A DNA stretch of 64,000 bases, taken from positions 2,584,153-2,648,152 of the forward strand of contig NZ_OY759744.1 in the NCBI RefSeq assembly GCF_963662735.1. Reading direction: 5' to 3'. Position numbers and translations under genes: made by a program. The stretch comes from an uncultured Methanoregula sp. (lineage in GTDB: Archaea; Halobacteriota; Methanomicrobia; Methanomicrobiales; Methanospirillaceae). Below, piece after piece: positions 1-9,278 of the stretch. Below the pieces are notes generated by a model. It worked only from the letters and a program-made list of their open reading frames with translations, was not told the DNA's origin and did no database searches. How positions within the stretch are numbered: the stretch's first letter is position 1; each line of letters begins with the position of its first letter.

Positions 1-36
1 GCAGTATTTAAAATAAAAATCATCTAAATGAAATTC

Positions 37-1416
37 TCACAAATTAGAAGAAAAAATGATCTGTCGTTGGCGTGATATTTCTCCTTCGACCATTAAAGGA
101 TAACACCCCGTCAAGCAACCCGTGCAAAGATCATCAATATCCATCTTTATTGCTTCAGCAAGGCTTTCAAGAGAAATATGATGAAGTGTTGAAGCACCGA
201 TGAGTTCTCCTACCTCCCTTTCATCATGATTTCTTGCAATTAATTCCTCGCGGACGGGCATATCCACACCAAAATAACATGGTGCCATGATCGCAGGAGA
301 TCCAATACGCATATGCACCTCTCTAACCCCATTTTCACGTAGCAAATTAATGATCCTCTTAGTTGATGTACCCTTGACGATGCTATCATCGATAAGTACT
401 ATGGACTTACCATTAATCGTTTCGGGCAATGGATTAAGTTTAATTCGGATAGCTTGTTGACGTTCTATCATAAACATCCTCCCCATAAAACGGTTTTTTA
501 TCATAACTTCACAAAATGGAATTTTTGATTGCTCTGAGTATCCTATCGTGTAAGCTATCCCCGAATCTGGCACTGGGCATACCGAATCTGCGATTATCGG
601 TGCCTCAGTGAAGAGTTTTTTACCGATATATTGACGCACATCATAGACGGGAGTACCATCAATGACTGAAACAACACTGCTAAAATAGATATATTCAAAG
701 ACACAGTGAGCTTTTCGATCAGCAATTGCTATCTGAGTGCTTCGAATTCCATCTAAACCAATTCGAATAAGTTCGCCTGGATTTACATCTCGTATGAACT
801 CTGCATCTATAGAGTTCAGGGCAATACTTTCAGATGCTATTATGAATCCATTTTCAGTTTTGCCGATGCAAAACGGGTTAATACCTAACGGATCACGAAA
901 TCCGTAGAGAATTCCATCAATCATAGCGACAACAGAGTACGATCCCTGAATTTTTCGCATGCAACGACGAACAGCATCTTCTACATTTCCTGTAGTATTA
1001 ATTTCATTAATTAAGATATGTGCAATAATCTCGGCATCGCTCGTTGTAGTAAAGATCTGTCCAGTCCGTTCATATTCAGAGCGGAGTTCATCACTATTCA
1101 CCAAATTTCCATTAAGAGCAATTGAGAGCAAATGATTTTGGAATTGAAAATTGAGCGGTTGGATATTTTCTGGTAAATTTTCTCTTATTGTTGGATAGCG
1201 AACATGTCCAATACCAACAATTCCTTTCAAGTCGGATAGGATTTCTGAAGAATAAACCTCTATCACAAGACCATTACCTTTAAACTTATAAAGAGTGCTA
1301 CCGTCGGAAGTAGATATTCCGGTACTCTCCTGACCACGGTGCTGAAGAGCTAATAAAACATAGAAAAGTTGTATACTGATACTTTTGGTATCTATAATGC
1401 CGACAATACCGCACAT
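37..1416 (-). CDS. purF: Amidophosphoribosyltransferase (first step of purine synthesis)
   Basis: Transfers ammonia from glutamine to PRPP to give phosphoribosylamine in the cytosol. The start was set at the ATG at 1416, because this places the nucleophile Cys at residue 2 (MCGIVGI), as in mature PurF; the reading frame runs 15 codons further upstream without homology. The Ntn glutaminase half has GHVRYPT near residue 71, and the C-terminal half has the PRPP loop VLIDDSIVKGTST near 340-352. Cysteines in AHCVFEYIYF, APCYFG and CTGC near the C-terminus match the four 4Fe-4S ligands of the Bacillus-type enzyme, so a cluster is likely. The length of 459 residues is normal. The gene and its flanks are clearly AT-richer than the rest of the window, with many AGA and ATA codons, which may mean transfer. 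It has no purine neighbours. Confidence 0.96.
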   Translation of the reverse strand: MCGIVGIIDTKSISIQLFYVLLALQHRGQESTGISTSDGSTLYKFKGNGLVIEVYSSEILSDLKGIVGIGHVRYPTIRENLPENIQPLNFQFQNHLLSIALNGNLVNSDELRSEYERTGQIFTTTSDAEIIAHILINEINTTGNVEDAVRRCMRKIQGSYSVVAMIDGILYGFRDPLGINPFCIGKTENGFIIASESIALNSIDAEFIRDVNPGELIRIGLDGIRSTQIAIADRKAHCVFEYIYFSSVVSVIDGTPVYDVRQYIGKKLFTEAPIIADSVCPVPDSGIAYTIGYSEQSKIPFCEVMIKNRFMGRMFMIERQQAIRIKLNPLPETINGKSIVLIDDSIVKGTSTKRIINLLRENGVREVHMRIGSPAIMAPCYFGVDMPVREELIARNHDEREVGELIGASTLHHISLESLAEAIKMDIDDLCTGCLTGCYPLMVEGEISRQRQIIFSSNL

Positions 1417-1553
1417 GATTATCCTTTCTTTTTTCTTTGGCTGGCTTTGGCGTTGATACAAGCGTTACCAAAAATCCAGTATATTTGAAAAATCTATTCA
1501 GCTACTCATATATAGAAATATATAGATTTTCTTTGACAATTATAACTAACCCC

Positions 1554-3362
1554 TTATATAGGATAGTCTCTCTTCTTTAGTGTCAAATCTATCATTGCCA
1601 GAATTCGCGGATATGATTGCACGAAATTTCGGTCAGAATCCTTGACGTTTTTCGGGAGCGTGTCCCACGATACCATGAATGGACTGACCTTCTTATCCAC
1701 ATCTTTATTCGGGCCGTACGTCCACCCGTTCATTCTGCGCTCAGCCCACCACCGGTCATGTTCGTTAATGGCCATTTGTTCCACGTCTTCATCGGAAAAG
1801 ACCGTCAGTGGTTCATCCCAGCTTGCCCGGGAAATAATGGAATATCCAACACTACCGACAGCATGTTTAATATTGGCAGCTTGGCTCCGGTTTGAGTCTT
1901 TGAAGTCGTCTGTCAGCTCATCCCACGGTTTAAGTGAAGATTTGCTACCAGGAAGTATCCCCTCATTATTAAATTGATTGATTATGTAGTTTCGGTGCAG
2001 TGTGCGTGCGACTAACTCAATCATATCCTCCCTTGAGTCAACGAACGATGAGTAAGAGACAAGCGGAAAAACCCGGAGGTTTTGATAATTACCGATATTT
2101 TTGGCGGCAATCTCGTTAAAGAACCGGGCAAAGCCTTCATCGTGAGCAGTTCGGATAATGATGGGGGTGATATAAGTGTTCATTTTTTGGTTAAGGTACA
2201 GTCCTGTGCTGAAATTCAGCGACTCATCCGCTGTAACAATAAATACGGTGCTGAATGGATGAGCTGCATCGATCCCCTCAAGGAATTTCTCCTTGTAGAA
2301 ATCTGGCGAGAAGAGCTCCAATGTGTGCGGGATGATCTCGCAGTGGTCTGCAATGCGGGCATACTGTTTCTCCAGCATGGCCTTTTTCCCTGCTGCATCC
2401 CGGTCGATGATGCTGATCCGGATCCGTTGACGGGGTTTATTCCCGAAGCACTGCTGCTGGGTTCGTTTTGCCAGCTCAAAGATCAGGTTCTCTCCCATTC
2501 TCCCAATACCGACAACAAGTATATGGACATCAGCCGGGTCGACAGATAAGAGGAGAAGTTCCGGTAATTTTTCGGCATACCAGAAGCTGGCAATCTGATA
2601 GATGTTCAGGAACTCAAGATTCATCCCTAGCGAATTTATATGGGCCCCCTCAGTAATACGGAGAAGGTTGGAGAACTTCGGATCAATGATGTGGACATGG
2701 CAATCCAGCGGGAGCCTCCTGCCTTTCACGATTTCGAATGCCTCTGCAATGACCTTTGCATTAACTTCATCGCTACCGGTTGCAATCCAGAGTGAATGGG
2801 CGACCGAGATCCGGGCATCATTAAGGCTTTTTTTATCGGCCGCATCTCCTATAATAACCGTAACCCCATGGCGTCTGCACCACGCCACCTCTTCGTGATT
2901 AGGATTCTTTTCAATGACAACAATTGGTACGGCTTGAGTTTTTATCAGGTTCCGGATTACTATTGACCCCACATACCCAAGACCGCAAACCACGATATGG
3001 TTCCGGGTGAAGATCCGGATCTTCAGAAGTTCTAAATGATAGAAGAATCTCTGGGCTACGAGTGTGATGATGGAAGTATACAGGATAATTGGTGCTGCGA
3101 CGCGAGCGATATTTAATGTCCAGATAGGTGGACCCTGATAGACGCCGGAGTTCATCACAAAGAGCTGCATCGTGAGGAAGGCCACATTAAGGCAGGACTC
3201 CTGTGGATATAGGGTGGTAAGGCCAAGGTATCCCAGTGTAAATACTCCCATAAATACGACAAACAGGAGAAGATACTGGTACTCGGCAAAGAAGGGATAA
3301 AGATGATTCCGGTACCAAATGATGAACCAGGTCCAGAATGATTTGTTATGGTTTTTTGTCAT
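1554..3362 (-). CDS. RCK/TrkA-N membrane protein with C-terminal RyR domain
   Basis: A 602-residue ion-channel-like protein. Two hydrophobic helices lie near residues 28-50 and 82-104, with a short pore-like segment between them, but the potassium filter TVGYG is absent. A first Rossmann/RCK domain begins at IVVCGLGYVG (near 123-132) and a second at HILVVGIGRMG (near 278-288). The last 70 residues contain EHDRWWAERRMNGWTYGP, which matches the RyR repeat of ryanodine receptors and of some prokaryotic proteins. The family is known for ligand-gated ion flux; the ion and ligand here are unknown. It is a single gene reading away from the aro operon, with an AT-rich promoter stretch near 3390-3405. 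Castor/Pollux-like or TrkA-like channels are the nearest alternatives. Confidence 0.8.
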   Translation of the reverse strand: MTKNHNKSFWTWFIIWYRNHLYPFFAEYQYLLLFVVFMGVFTLGYLGLTTLYPQESCLNVAFLTMQLFVMNSGVYQGPPIWTLNIARVAAPIILYTSIITLVAQRFFYHLELLKIRIFTRNHIVVCGLGYVGSIVIRNLIKTQAVPIVVIEKNPNHEEVAWCRRHGVTVIIGDAADKKSLNDARISVAHSLWIATGSDEVNAKVIAEAFEIVKGRRLPLDCHVHIIDPKFSNLLRITEGAHINSLGMNLEFLNIYQIASFWYAEKLPELLLLSVDPADVHILVVGIGRMGENLIFELAKRTQQQCFGNKPRQRIRISIIDRDAAGKKAMLEKQYARIADHCEIIPHTLELFSPDFYKEKFLEGIDAAHPFSTVFIVTADESLNFSTGLYLNQKMNTYITPIIIRTAHDEGFARFFNEIAAKNIGNYQNLRVFPLVSYSSFVDSREDMIELVARTLHRNYIINQFNNEGILPGSKSSLKPWDELTDDFKDSNRSQAANIKHAVGSVGYSIISRASWDEPLTVFSDEDVEQMAINEHDRWWAERRMNGWTYGPNKDVDKKVSPFMVSWDTLPKNVKDSDRNFVQSYPRILAMIDLTLKKRDYPI

Positions 3363-3818
3363 TTTTTCATCGAGTGTAGATTTTCATAGAGCATTATTTA
3401 TGGGTTTGGAAAAATGTTCCTGATAAGTTAATATTTGATCGCTGATTTTTCATCTCGAAACAAATCTTCCATCAACCACCAACTTATCAGAACCTTCTGT
3501 AATTTTCATTATCAGCCACCATGCTACACCTTAGCACACAAACTTAAATACCAAAACCTCCAACCAGTAAGTATGCAGGACGAGTGCTACAGCATTCATG
3601 AGGGTTTTTTTGCCCGTGAACGCCTTTATCTCCGTTAGTTCACCCGCCCGCTGCATCAGTGAAACTGTTTCTGATCATTCCTTGAATGCAGATACCGCAT
3701 GGTATCGCGTTTTTGGTTTTTATTTTAGCCAGTACTTTTACCAGTATTTCTGGTATCGTTAAGCCCTCTGGTTTGCACAAAAATTCGCGTGTGAATGCAG
3801 GGGGAGGTTGTTGTTACT
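3363..3818. promoter_or_regulatory. Intergenic region with aro operon promoter and two inverted repeats
   Basis: This divergent 456-bp gap holds no convincing gene. A TATA-like run TTTTTATTTTAG lies at 3717-3728. It is flanked by two perfect inverted repeats: GATACC-GCAT-GGTATC at 3691-3706 and TACCAG-TATTT-CTGGTA at 3739-3755. Both contain GGTATC or its near copy, so they look like a pair of operator half-site blocks around the promoter. The ribosome binding site GGAGGT at 3803-3808 serves the first aro gene. The operator role is inference. Confidence 0.45.
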
Positions 3819-4607
3819 ATGAGAGGAAAGGAAATTCGTCTTGAAAGAATCATGAACCGGAACACGAAAAAGACCGTCATCATACCCATGGATCACGGGG
3901 TCTCGAACGGGCCGATTGCGGGACTCATCGATATGGGCCAGGCCGTGAACCTGGTGGCGGAAGGCGGGGCCAACGCGGTGATCGGCCACGTGGGTCTCGC
4001 ACTCCACGGCCATCGGCAGGGCGGCCGGGACGTGGGGCTGATCCTGCACCTGTCCGCGAGCACGATGCTTGCGCCGGACCCGAACGAGAAAGTGCTCGTC
4101 AATACCGTGCAGAATGCGCTGAAGATGGGCGCCGATGCCGTCTCGATGCACGTCAACATCGGGGCTGAGTCCGAAGCAAAGATGCTCCAGGACCTCGGGA
4201 TGGTTGCGGTGGAATGCATGGAATGGGGCATGCCGCTCCTTGCCATGATGTACCCCCGGGGCAAGAACATCACGACCTCAAACGATCTCGAACAGGTGAA
4301 GCTCGCCGCACGGGTGGCTGCGGAACTCGGCGCCGATATCGTCAAGACGGTGTACACCGGTGACCCGGAGTCCTTCCGCGAAGTGACCCGGGGATGCCCG
4401 GTGCCCGTGGTCGTGGCCGGAGGTTCAAAGACGGATGACCGCACAACCCTTGAGTTAATTGAAGGTGCAATGGCGGGCGGGGCTGCCGGGATCTCGATTG
4501 GCAGGAACGCTTTCCAGCACCGGGCGCCGGCAAAATTCGTCCGGGCTGCGGCCTGTATCGTGCATGCGAACAAGAGCGTGGAAGAAGCGCTCGAAATTCT
4601 GAAGTAA
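3819..4607 (+). CDS. ADH synthase / archaeal class I aldolase family, copy 1
   Basis: A 262-residue DhnA-type class I aldolase. Family members include 2-amino-3,7-dideoxy-D-threo-hept-6-ulosonate (ADH) synthase, the first step of the archaeal shikimate route, which joins aspartate semialdehyde to a ketose phosphate. The ATG at 3819 was chosen over one 8 codons earlier because GGAGGT at 3803-3808 then sits 10 bases upstream. Visible active-site elements are the Asp in [10 protein letters not shown] (near residue 25), the Tyr in MMYPRG and the Schiff-base Lys in DIVKT. It heads the aro operon, 16 bases before a close paralogue. Which copy is the true ADH synthase cannot be decided here; the VSNGP motif of this copy resembles MJ0400. 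Confidence 0.85.
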   Translation: MRGKEIRLERIMNRNTKKTVIIPMDHGVSNGPIAGLIDMGQAVNLVAEGGANAVIGHVGLALHGHRQGGRDVGLILHLSASTMLAPDPNEKVLVNTVQNALKMGADAVSMHVNIGAESEAKMLQDLGMVAVECMEWGMPLLAMMYPRGKNITTSNDLEQVKLAARVAAELGADIVKTVYTGDPESFREVTRGCPVPVVVAGGSKTDDRTTLELIEGAMAGGAAGISIGRNAFQHRAPAKFVRAAACIVHANKSVEEALEILK

Positions 4608-4623
4608 CGGGGGAGATGGAACC

Positions 4624-5409
4624 ATGATTGGCAAGGATATCAGGATCGAACGGATTATGGACAGGAACACGGGAAGGGCAGTCATCGTGCCGATGGACCA
4701 CGGGTTCTCGATGGGACAGATTGACGGCCTCCTGGATATGACGCAGGTGATCTCGGACGTGAGCAACGGCGGCGCAAACGCCATCATCCTCCACAAGGGT
4801 CTTGTCAAGCGCGGCCACCGGAAGCACGGCCGGGATATCGGCCTCTTCATCCACCTCTCGGGCAGCACGTCCTTAAACCCGGACCCGAACGACAAGGTCC
4901 AGGTCTGCACCGTGGAAGAAGCGATCGCGCTCGGCGCTGACGCAGTCTCGATCCACATCAACCTCGGTGCTCCCAACGAGTCCAAGATGCTGGAGATCGG
5001 CGCAAACGTTGCCCGGGACTGCACCCGCTGGGGCATGCCGCTCCTCACCATGATCTACCCGAGGGGCAAGGGCATCGACCCGTTCTCGGCGCAGTCGGTC
5101 GGGCATGCGGTTCGCGTGGCCGAGGAACTCGGGGCTGACATGATCAAGACCAACTACCCCGGCGACCCGGAATCATTTAAGAAGATCGTGAAGGCCTGCT
5201 CGGTACCGGTCTTCATAGCCGGCGGCGAAAAGACGGGCGACCTCGAATCGCTCAAGATTATCCGGGACTCGGTTACCGCGGGAGGCGCCGGGGTCTGCGT
5301 GGGAAGGAACGCCTTCCAGCGCAAGGATACCAAAGAGTTCGTCCAGGCACTCTGCAAGGTTGTGCACAACAACGTTGACCCGGCCAAGGCGCTGGAGCAC
5401 GGGAAATGA
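4624..5409 (+). CDS. ADH synthase / archaeal class I aldolase family, copy 2
   Basis: A 261-residue paralogue of the preceding gene that keeps the Asp (PMDHGFSMGQ), Tyr (MIYPRG) and Lys (DMIKT) positions. It has GGANAIILHKGLVKRGHR where copy 1 has [13 protein letters not shown], and this segment looks closer to known ADH synthases. Its stop overlaps the start of DHQ synthase II by ATGA at 5406-5409, so the two are translationally coupled. That supports a role in making ADH or its 6-deoxy-5-ketofructose 1-phosphate precursor. One copy could be the fructose-bisphosphate aldolase or DKFP-forming enzyme and the other the condensing enzyme. Confidence 0.85.
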   Translation: MIGKDIRIERIMDRNTGRAVIVPMDHGFSMGQIDGLLDMTQVISDVSNGGANAIILHKGLVKRGHRKHGRDIGLFIHLSGSTSLNPDPNDKVQVCTVEEAIALGADAVSIHINLGAPNESKMLEIGANVARDCTRWGMPLLTMIYPRGKGIDPFSAQSVGHAVRVAEELGADMIKTNYPGDPESFKKIVKACSVPVFIAGGEKTGDLESLKIIRDSVTAGGAGVCVGRNAFQRKDTKEFVQALCKVVHNNVDPAKALEHGK

Positions 5410-6392
5410 AACAGTTCTGGGTGGACATCCGCCCATGGAACAAGGACATAGCAACAACCGCCATCGAGAGCGGTGCGGATGCGCTCGTGGTTGACCATGC
5501 CGATGACGTGAAACGGCTCGGCAGGATCACGACCGTTGCGCCGGACGGGGATATCAAGCCCGGCACCGATGTGACCGAGTGCACGATCACGGACAAGGCA
5601 AGCGAGAACGCAGCCGCGGCACAGGGAAAGCACAAGCCGGTCATTGTCACCACGAGCGACTGGACCGTTATCCCGCTCGAAAATCTCGTGGCCCAGTCCG
5701 ATCATATCATCGTGAGGGTCAAGGATGTGCAGGAGACCGAGATGGCGATCCACGTGCTGGAAAAAGGCGTGTACGGCATCCTCCTCAAGACCGACAACCC
5801 GGCAACCGTCAAAGCCGTGGCTGCGATCCTTAAGTCCACGACCGGCAAAGTCGGGCTCGTGCCGTTCACGGTCACGAAGATCGTACCCGTAGGTATGGGC
5901 GACCGGGTCTGCGTTGACACCTGCTCGATCCTTGCGGACGGGGAAGGCATGCTGATGGGCAATACCTCGTCGGCAATGCTCCTTGTCCATGCCGAGACGC
6001 TGGAGAACCCGTACGTGGCTCCCCGCCCGTTCCGGGTAAATGCCGGGGCAGTCCATGCCTACATTCTCCTCCCGGACGGGAAGACCGCGTACCTCTCGGA
6101 CCTCCTGATCGGCGGCCAGGTGCTGGTTGCCGATGCAAAAGGCACAGCCCACTCCGCCATCATCGGCCGGACCAAGATCGAGCGGCGCCCGCTCCTGTTG
6201 GTGGAAGCAGCGGCAGGGAAATCAAAGGTGAGCCTCATCCTCCAGAACGCGGAAACGATCCGACTGGTCGGGGAAGACGGGAACGCGATCTCGGTTGTCC
6301 AGCTCAAGGCCGGCGACAAAATCCTCGGCAGCGTACTCGAAGGCGGCAGGCACTTTGGCATGGCCGTCAAAGAGACGATCCGCGAGAAGTGA
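5406..6392 (+). CDS. aroB': 3-dehydroquinate synthase II (archaeal, ADH-dependent)
   Basis: Converts ADH to 3-dehydroquinate by NAD-dependent oxidative deamination and ring closure. The 328-residue protein begins MKQFWVDIRPW and carries family blocks such as ILLKTDNP, VGMGDRVCVDTCS and GNTSSAMLLVHAE, typical of the MJ1249 family, which is unrelated to bacterial AroB. It overlaps the aldolase paralogue upstream by 4 bases and abuts tyrA downstream. Context and sequence agree fully. Confidence 0.95.
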   Translation: MKQFWVDIRPWNKDIATTAIESGADALVVDHADDVKRLGRITTVAPDGDIKPGTDVTECTITDKASENAAAAQGKHKPVIVTTSDWTVIPLENLVAQSDHIIVRVKDVQETEMAIHVLEKGVYGILLKTDNPATVKAVAAILKSTTGKVGLVPFTVTKIVPVGMGDRVCVDTCSILADGEGMLMGNTSSAMLLVHAETLENPYVAPRPFRVNAGAVHAYILLPDGKTAYLSDLLIGGQVLVADAKGTAHSAIIGRTKIERRPLLLVEAAAGKSKVSLILQNAETIRLVGEDGNAISVVQLKAGDKILGSVLEGGRHFGMAVKETIREK

Positions 6393-6394
6393 TC

Positions 6395-7219
6395 ATGAAG
6401 GCAGGTATTATCGGCGGCACCGGGAAGATGGGCCGGCTTTTTGCCTGGGTATTCGGCCAGGCCGGGTACGAGGTCCTGGTATCGGGAAGGAAGACGGCGA
6501 TCACCGCTGCGGACATAGCAGCGCAGTGTGATATCGTGATTGTCTCGGTCCCGATCCGGGAAACGATCCGGGTCATCGGCGAGGTCGCCCCACTCATGAA
6601 GCCCGGCCAGCTCCTCTGCGACTTCACGTCACTCAAGGTGAAACCGGTCGAGGCGATGCTGAAATCAAAGGCTGACGTAATCGGCCTCCACCCGATGTTC
6701 GGGCCCACGGTAAAAACCATCCGGAACCAGACGATCATTGTATGCCCCGCACGGGCGAAAGAGGAACGGGTGGCAGCGCTCGTTGCCGTCTTCGAAGCCC
6801 AGGGAGCAGTCTGCACGATCGCAACACCGGAAGAACACGACCGGACGGTCGCCGTTGTCCAGGGGCTCACCCACTTCGTCACGCTCTGCGTTGCCGATAC
6901 CGTGCGGAGGCTGAACGTCGACCTCCACAAGACCGGGCAGTTCGAGAGCCCCGTGTACCAGATCGAGCTCTCGCTCGTGGGCCGGCTCCTCTCGCAGGAC
7001 CCGGCGCTCTATGCCGACATCCTCCAGCAGAACCCGTATGTTCCCGAAGTTCTCGCCGCGTGCCGGAGTTCTGCCGCAGACCTTGCATCAATTGTCGAAG
7101 CAAAAGATCCCGAACGCTTCCGGGCATTCTTCGAGAAGAACAGCCGCCATCTCGGCGAGTATTGCGAAGAGGGCCAGAAGACCACCGATATGCTGATCGA
7201 ATGCATGGTGAACAGATGA
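6395..7219 (+). CDS. tyrA: Prephenate dehydrogenase
   Basis: Oxidatively decarboxylates prephenate to 4-hydroxyphenylpyruvate for tyrosine. The 274-residue protein starts MKAGIIGGTGKMGRLF, a Rossmann dinucleotide site, and continues with the prephenate dehydrogenase helical domain (GLHPMFGPTVKT, VVQGLTHFVTL). The ATG at 6395 was chosen. A GTG at 6389 that overlaps the previous stop is an alternative and would add two residues. No chorismate mutase domain is fused and none is visible in the window, so that step must be encoded elsewhere. The stop overlaps the pheA start by ATGA. Confidence 0.93.
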   Translation: MKAGIIGGTGKMGRLFAWVFGQAGYEVLVSGRKTAITAADIAAQCDIVIVSVPIRETIRVIGEVAPLMKPGQLLCDFTSLKVKPVEAMLKSKADVIGLHPMFGPTVKTIRNQTIIVCPARAKEERVAALVAVFEAQGAVCTIATPEEHDRTVAVVQGLTHFVTLCVADTVRRLNVDLHKTGQFESPVYQIELSLVGRLLSQDPALYADILQQNPYVPEVLAACRSSAADLASIVEAKDPERFRAFFEKNSRHLGEYCEEGQKTTDMLIECMVNR

Positions 7220-8016
7220 ACCTCATCACCCTCGGGCCTGAGGGAACATTCTCACACCAGCTCGCCCTGAAGATAGCGCGGGAGACCGGCGAGACCATCC
7301 GGCTCGTTCCTACCATTGCCGGGATCATGACCGCGGTGGCACGGGGCGAAGGCGACGGGATCGTTCCCATGGAGAACTCCGAAGCCGGCAGCGTGGGGGA
7401 GACCCTCGACGGCCTCACCCGGTTCCCGCTCTCGATCACGGCCGAGATGTACATGCCCATCCACCACAACCTGGCATCGCCTGACCCGCTCGAAACCATC
7501 CGGGTGATCTATGCCCACCCCCAGACCCACGAGCAGTGCAGCGGGAAGATCGAGGAGTGGGGCGTGCCGGTCATCCACACGAGCAGCAATGCATCGAGCG
7601 CACGCGAATCAAAAAAGACCCCCCATGCCGGCGCCATCCTTTCCGAAGTAGCGGCATCCCTGTACGAGATCCCCGTCATTGTCCGGAACACTGAGAACAA
7701 CCCGAATAACACCACCCGCTTTGTCCGGATCTCGACCGTTCCTGCCCGGGACAGCCACCCGGAAAAATGCAGCGTGCTCATCGACCCGAGCACGGACCGG
7801 GCCGGCCTGCTCCACGATCTCCTCCATGTCTTTGCCGAACGGGGCATCAACCTGACCCGCATCGAGTCCCGGCCTTCCAAGCGGGGGATCGGGAACTATG
7901 TCTTTTTCCTCGATTACGCATGGTCGGAAAAGACTGCCGAAGCCCTGGCAGAACTCCGAAAGATAACAGAGATCAAGGAACTGGGCTGTTACCGCAAAGT
8001 GGAGGTCTTCCCATGA
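7216..8016 (+). CDS. pheA: Prephenate dehydratase with ACT domain
   Basis: Converts prephenate to phenylpyruvate. The 266-residue protein has an N-terminal periplasmic-binding-like catalytic domain beginning NLITLGPEGTFS, the catalytic TRF triplet in NNTTRFVRI near residue 175, and a C-terminal ACT domain with the phenylalanine-binding ESRPSKRGIGNY motif, so feedback inhibition by phenylalanine is expected. The start ATG at 7216 overlaps the tyrA stop, and the stop overlaps the aroA start at 8013. It is not fused to chorismate mutase, unlike enteric PheA. Confidence 0.95.
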   Translation: MNLITLGPEGTFSHQLALKIARETGETIRLVPTIAGIMTAVARGEGDGIVPMENSEAGSVGETLDGLTRFPLSITAEMYMPIHHNLASPDPLETIRVIYAHPQTHEQCSGKIEEWGVPVIHTSSNASSARESKKTPHAGAILSEVAASLYEIPVIVRNTENNPNNTTRFVRISTVPARDSHPEKCSVLIDPSTDRAGLLHDLLHVFAERGINLTRIESRPSKRGIGNYVFFLDYAWSEKTAEALAELRKITEIKELGCYRKVEVFP

Positions 8017-9278
8017 TCGTCACGCCACCAAAAACAGAAAATGTGGATCTCGTGATGACCGCCCCGCCATCCAAGAGTTACACGCACCGGGCGCTCATCT
8101 GCGGTGCACTCGGGGCGGGCACGACAACGGTAGTCAACCCGCTCGATGCCGAAGACACCCGGCTTACGATTGCCGCTCTCAAAGCCCTCGGGATCCCGGT
8201 AACCGTAACCAAAAACCGGGTTGTCATTGAAGGATGCGACGGGGTTATTCCCGCACTAGGGCCCGTGACCCTTGACCTCGACAACTCCGGCACCAGCCTG
8301 CGCCTCCTTACCTCGCTGGCCCTGCTTGCCCGGCACCCGGTCACCCTCACCGGCAGCGCCCGTATGCAGGAGCGGCCCATAGGCCCGCTGGCCGAAGCCC
8401 TCCGGTCAATCGGCGGATCGGTCCGGTTCCAGAGAACGGAGGGATTCCCCCCGCTGGAAGTCAGCGGGAAACTCCGCGGGGGAAGAGTTGAAGTCGACGG
8501 CTCGATGAGCAGCCAGTTCATCTCATCTATCCTGATCGCTGCACCGTATGCGGAGACCGGGACGATGGTCGTTCTCCCCGTATTCCCGGCATCGGCCTCG
8601 TACCTCGACATCACACTCAGCGTGATGAACGGGTTCGGGGCCCGGGTTGTCCGGAACGAGTACGAGTGGTTTGCCGTGGACAACAGCCGGCACTACAAAG
8701 GACGGACGTATGCAGTCGAGGGAGACTACTCGTCCGCATCGTACTTCTTTGCCATAGCCGCGGTCTGCGGAGGCAGGGTCCGGGTGGAGAATCTCGACCC
8801 CGCATCGGTGCAGGGGGACCGCAGGTTCCTCGAAGCACTGGGCGCCATGGGGTGCAACGTCACCGGCACCGGCACAACCATAACGGTTGAGCGGTCCGGG
8901 GACCTGGACGGGATAACGTTCGACATGTCCTCCTCGCCCGATACAGTCCAGACGCTCTGCATGGTGGCAGCCATGGCAAAAACCCCGACAACCATCACGG
9001 GCATCAGTCATTTAAAGTTCAAGGAAAGCGACCGTATCAATGGTACAGCGGACCGGCTCCGGGCGCTGGGCGGGCATGTTGACGTGGACGATGACAGCAT
9101 CACCATCCACCCGTCGCCCCTCCATGGCGGGAATGTCGATCCGGCAAACGATCACCGCACTGCCATGAGTTTTGCGGTGCTGGGAATGGGAATCGGGGGC
9201 ATTACAATAACCAATGCAGCGTGCGTCAACAAATCCTTCCCGGGCTTCTGGGAGAGCCTGCGGGAGGTTATCCCGTGA
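8013..9278 (+). CDS. aroA: 3-phosphoshikimate 1-carboxyvinyltransferase (EPSP synthase)
   Basis: Joins PEP to shikimate 3-phosphate. The 421-residue protein shows the expected blocks: PPSKSYTHRALI near the N-terminus, LDNSGTSLRLL, GSARMQERPIGPL, the SSQFISSILIAAPY stretch, KFKESDRI near residue 335 and NDHRTAMSFAVLG near 375. The start at 8013 overlaps the pheA stop by four bases. The stop (9276-9278) overlaps the GTG start of the aroK-aroE fusion. Confidence 0.96.
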   Translation: MIVTPPKTENVDLVMTAPPSKSYTHRALICGALGAGTTTVVNPLDAEDTRLTIAALKALGIPVTVTKNRVVIEGCDGVIPALGPVTLDLDNSGTSLRLLTSLALLARHPVTLTGSARMQERPIGPLAEALRSIGGSVRFQRTEGFPPLEVSGKLRGGRVEVDGSMSSQFISSILIAAPYAETGTMVVLPVFPASASYLDITLSVMNGFGARVVRNEYEWFAVDNSRHYKGRTYAVEGDYSSASYFFAIAAVCGGRVRVENLDPASVQGDRRFLEALGAMGCNVTGTGTTITVERSGDLDGITFDMSSSPDTVQTLCMVAAMAKTPTTITGISHLKFKESDRINGTADRLRALGGHVDVDDDSITIHPSPLHGGNVDPANDHRTAMSFAVLGMGIGGITITNAACVNKSFPGFWESLREVIP

